NCBI GenBank assembly: GCA_964485045.1
Contig: CAZAGO010000010.1
Coordinates: 1 to 25,096 of the forward strand
DNA from: CAZAGO01 sp964485045
Lineage (GTDB): Archaea > Nanobdellota > Nanobdellia > Pacearchaeales > GW2011-AR1
Direction: 5' to 3'
DNA: 25,096 bases
Position 1 is the first letter of the stretch, and each line of letters starts with the position of its first letter. Shown in pieces: positions 23,243 to 25,096 of this stretch. Position numbers and translations under genes: made by a program. Below the pieces are notes generated by a model. That model was not told the DNA's origin. It searched no databases and saw nothing but the letters and a program-made list of their open reading frames with translations.

Positions 23243-23403
23243 TGTCTTCCGAGGGCTTTAGCCCGAGAGCCTGCAAGGCGTGACAAGAAATTCTGAAAGA
23301 ATTTCGCAGAGTTAAAATCACTTTTCAGGGTGGGCATTATATAAGAGAAGTTGTTGCGATATTTTTTGCTTCTTTTTTTCCAAAAAAGAAGTTGGGCACT
23401 TTT
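23238..23403 (-). repeat. Cassette-flanking inverted repeat, left copy
   Basis: Read on the minus strand this contains AAAAGTGCCC (23394-23403), GCAACAACTTCTC (23345-23357), GAAAAGTGATTTTAA (23312-23326) and AGACATAACA (23238-23247). The same four blocks occur in the same order on the plus strand at 24980-25091. Between the blocks are hairpins unique to this copy: GGGC-ttta-GCCC (23253-23264), GCCT-gca-AGGC (23269-23279), GAAATTCT-gaa-AGAATTTC (23287-23305), and a 10-bp hairpin CTTCTTTTTT...AAAAAAGAAG just outside AAAAGTGCCC. The outermost block is also the 3' arm of the three-way-junction element. Confidence 0.75.
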
Positions 23404-23951
23404 TAGTCTTTGAAAAAATCTTTTAAGATTTCTTTTGTTAGTGCAAGAGATTTATCACTATGATTTTTTAAACTTCTTGATGAACTTCCTTCAAAATAAA
23501 CATTCTCAACTCTTTTATTTCTTCTTTTAACAGAACGGACGGCAGGAACAAAATCTCCATCTCCAGAAACTAAAATTGCTGTATCAAAGGTATCATCTGC
23601 CGAACCATCAACCATATCAACAGCCATGTTTATGTCGTCTTCTTTTATTATGTAATAATGCTTGTTTGTTCCTGTTATGTTTCTTTTTAGTAACTTGCAT
23701 AAAACTAAGTTAAAATTGGGAATTTGCCGCAATTTAGTAAAAAATTCTTTTTGACTCTTGAATTTTTTGGGATTAAATTCTCTATCTAATTGGGCGTTAT
23801 AATAATAAATTCCTAATACTTTCCCTTCTCCTGCTAGAAAATTAGCAAAACCTTGAAAATCAAAATTTTTCAAACTTTTATCTTTTCCATAAAGTTTCCT
23901 TAACCCAAAATAAAAATTATTTCCATCTATAAAAACAGCAACTCTTTTCAT
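23403..23951 (-). CDS. NYN-domain (LabA/DUF88) putative ribonuclease
   Basis: A 182-residue single-domain PIN-like protein. The NYN acidic residues are visible: Asp9 in FIDGNN, Asp106 and Asp112 in EDDINMAVDMV, and Asp131/Asp133 in SGDGDF, all intact. The family (LabA, Limkain b1) includes metal-dependent RNases; the substrate here is unknown. The frame is bracketed by a perfect 10-bp inverted repeat, GGCACTTTTT at 23395-23404 (overlapping the stop codon) and AAAAAGTGCC at 23955-23964. A CGAA-capped hairpin lies just upstream of the ATG. It is one of three minus-strand genes enclosed by the larger inverted repeats at 23238-23403 and 24980-25091. Confidence 0.9.
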   Translation of the reverse strand: MKRVAVFIDGNNFYFGLRKLYGKDKSLKNFDFQGFANFLAGEGKVLGIYYYNAQLDREFNPKKFKSQKEFFTKLRQIPNFNLVLCKLLKRNITGTNKHYYIIKEDDINMAVDMVDGSADDTFDTAILVSGDGDFVPAVRSVKRRNKRVENVYFEGSSSRSLKNHSDKSLALTKEILKDFFKD

Positions 23952-23954
23952 TTG

Positions 23955-23990
23955 AAAAAGTGCCTATCCCTTGCCGAAGCAAGGACAGGC
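23955..23990 (-). repeat. Inverted-repeat copy and hairpin at the NYN gene start
   Basis: AAAAAGTGCC (23955-23964) is the inverted partner of GGCACTTTTT at 23395-23404. It is followed by CCTTGC-cgaa-GCAAGG (23969-23984), with outer pairing of GCCT and AGGC. TATA-like ATATAATCATATAC on the minus strand (about 23991-24004) would start transcription at or next to this hairpin, so the hairpin is likely at the 5' end of the NYN mRNA. Confidence 0.6.
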
Positions 23991-24053
23991 GTATATGATT
24001 ATATCAAACTCTTGAGGTATTTATAGTTTTTGGTTGGCTTTTTTTCTGATTTT

Positions 24054-24500
24054 TTAAAAGAAAATCCATCTTAAGATTAAAAATAAAACAATAATCGCAA
24101 CTATAATCCCTACTCCCTTTAACATTTTTATAAAACTCTCGTTATCTTCTTGCTCCCTTAATTTTTGCTCTTTTTCTTTTTTTAATTCTTCTTCTTTTTG
24201 TTTATTATTCCATTCTTCTATTGTATCTTTTTTTAGAATTATCTTGTATTTCTTAACATTTCCATTTATTTCTATGTCTCTTTCATAAATCTCGTCCTTT
24301 TTTATTTTAAGATTTGCAACTATTTCTATGACTCCCTTATGAGTTGTTCCTGTAAATTTCATATTTTTATCTTTTGGAAATTTATTAGGAAATTCTAAGT
24401 TCATCATATTCCAAGCAAGAGTAAATGCTAGACTATCTTCAATTCCTTGTCTATTCAAATCTTCAATCATTTCTTCTATACTTTTTCCAAAAATACTCAT
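24054..24500 (-). CDS. Tail-anchored coiled-coil protein of unknown family
   Basis: A 148-residue protein. A small N-terminal domain (about 1-90) begins MSIFGKSIEEMIEDLNRQGIEDSLAFTLAWNMMN and includes strands such as GVIEIVANLKI. A Lys/Glu-rich probable coiled coil follows (about 95-122, EEWNNKQKEEELKKEKEQK). A single hydrophobic helix near the C-terminus (about 126-147, MLKGVGIIVAIIVLFLILRW) suggests tail anchoring. There is no signal peptide. A TTAATAAAT element ends 29 nt before the ATG on the minus strand. I recognise no family. It is the middle gene of the IR-bracketed cassette. Confidence 0.7.
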   Translation of the reverse strand: MSIFGKSIEEMIEDLNRQGIEDSLAFTLAWNMMNLEFPNKFPKDKNMKFTGTTHKGVIEIVANLKIKKDEIYERDIEINGNVKKYKIILKKDTIEEWNNKQKEEELKKEKEQKLREQEDNESFIKMLKGVGIIVAIIVLFLILRWIFF

Positions 24501-24534
24501 AAAAGAATTTAGAAAATAGAATTTATTAACCTAA

Positions 24535-24942
24535 CTATTGTTCAATAAAAGTATTTGTTACTCTTTTTGATTCTAACCAATAATGAATCCACCCATAATT
24601 AACCAATCCTACAATTAATATTTGAACTATCCCTTCAAATCCTCTAAAAATAAGAAGTATGATTAATGTAGCAATTATATTATAAATTAGCATATAAACA
24701 TTCCATAAAATTGCTTTTCTTGAATATTGAAAAATAAGAATAATTGAATTTAATCCTAATATAAATCCAACTACTCCTAAAATAACTGCTATTTTTCCCA
24801 ATAAAGAATTATCTAAAAAAGAGAAGATTAAAGGGTATATACTTGAAAGTGCCCATAAAAACCCTATTAAAAGTAAGATAACATAAAATAATAACCATCC
24901 ACCAATTCCTTTTAATTGTTTATTTTTATTTTCTTCTTTCAT
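24535..24942 (-). CDS. DUF2569-like membrane protein
   Basis: A 135-residue protein with four membrane segments (roughly 12-35, 47-70, 76-98 and 102-125). It opens with KGIGGWL and ends WIHYWLESKRVTNTFIEQ. Both signatures fit DUF2569 as I remember it; the function of that family is unknown. A minus-strand TTATTAAA (24964-24971) lies 29 nt before the ATG, so it is probably leaderless and starts the three-gene minus-strand group. The right-hand repeat begins 38 nt upstream of its ATG. Confidence 0.75.
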   Translation of the reverse strand: MKEENKNKQLKGIGGWLLFYVILLLIGFLWALSSIYPLIFSFLDNSLLGKIAVILGVVGFILGLNSIILIFQYSRKAILWNVYMLIYNIIATLIILLIFRGFEGIVQILIVGLVNYGWIHYWLESKRVTNTFIEQ

Positions 24943-24979
24943 TTAATCATTAAAAAAATAAACTTTAATAATCTATCGT

Positions 24980-25096
24980 AAAAGTGCCCAAAATAAATCC
25001 TGAAACGAAGTTTCAGCAAATTGTCCGAAGGACAGAGCAACAACTTCTCCTATTGGGTGGGAAAGAAAAGTTATTTTAATTAGACATAACATCGGG
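24980..25096 (+). repeat. Cassette-flanking inverted repeat, right copy (runs off the window)
   Basis: Blocks in order: AAAAGTGCCC (24980-24989), GCAACAACTTCTC (25037-25049), GAAAAGTTATTTTAA (25065-25079) and AGACATAACA (25082-25091). They are the inverted counterparts of the blocks at 23394-23403, 23345-23357, 23312-23326 and 23238-23247. Between the first two lie CTGAAAC-gaa-GTTTCAG (25000-25016) and GTCC-gaa-GGAC (25023-25033), which are absent from the left copy. GGGTGGG occurs between the second and third blocks in both copies but on the same absolute strand. The final TAACATCGGG equals 23137-23146, the left edge of the three-way-junction element. Confidence 0.75.

Noticed and set aside
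22701..25050. CRISPR array
   Set aside because: The hairpins differ in sequence and spacing and there are no regular identical repeats with unique spacers.

Overview
The window is AT-rich (clearly below 40% GC by eye) and archaeal. It carries the archaeal RNA polymerase operon (rpoH, rpoB, rpoA), archaeal S12 and S7, EF-2 with a diphthamide-type histidine, EF-1A, a Methanocaldococcus-type TyrRS and an archaeal DnaG. Promoters are TATA boxes close to TTTATAAA, and in many genes the first T lies about 29 nt before the start codon, which implies leaderless mRNAs. Genes inside operons sometimes use a Shine-Dalgarno site instead. Small compact proteins, the AT bias and the gene set suggest a DPANN archaeon (Woesearchaeota/Pacearchaeota-like). 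That placement is inference. Two of the three 100-N gaps are flanked by identical 55-bp copies, so this is a scaffold from a k-mer assembler and those two gaps are probably artefacts.

Region 1 (1-3540) is an anaerobic deoxynucleotide synthesis cluster: nrdR with a NrdR-box-like palindrome upstream, nrdD, a detached 41-residue glycyl-radical domain with its own strong ribosome binding site, and the activase nrdG. The reductase polypeptide stops before its radical glycine, and that glycine is on the next small gene. Region 2 (3551-5325) has thioredoxin, tRNA-Lys(UUU) and glutamate dehydrogenase.

Region 3 (5580-14587) is the transcription/translation operon: rpoH, an unsplit rpoB, an rpoA in which A' and A'' are one polypeptide, nusA-like, rpsL, an unrecognised basic 106-residue protein coupled between S12 and S7, and rpsG. 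No L30e gene is present between rpoA and nusA. Region 4 (14700-18976) holds EF-2, a remnant of a second EF-2 3' end, a small DUF4405-like membrane protein and EF-1A with a possible 13-codon leaderless upstream ORF. No S10 gene follows EF-1A.

Region 5 (19105-22566) has TyrRS, a membrane-protein gene interrupted by a gap, DnaG, a candidate structured RNA upstream of dnaG, a small RGG/zinc-ribbon protein and a 70-residue unknown.

Region 6 (22600-25096) is different in character. It has arrays of short perfect hairpins, a truncated 5' end of an endonuclease IV-like gene abutting one array, a predicted three-way-junction RNA element, and two colinear repeats in inverted orientation that bracket three minus-strand genes (a NYN-domain putative RNase, a tail-anchored coiled-coil protein and a DUF2569-like membrane protein). 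This IR-bracketed cassette and the split NrdD are the strongest candidates for something undescribed.
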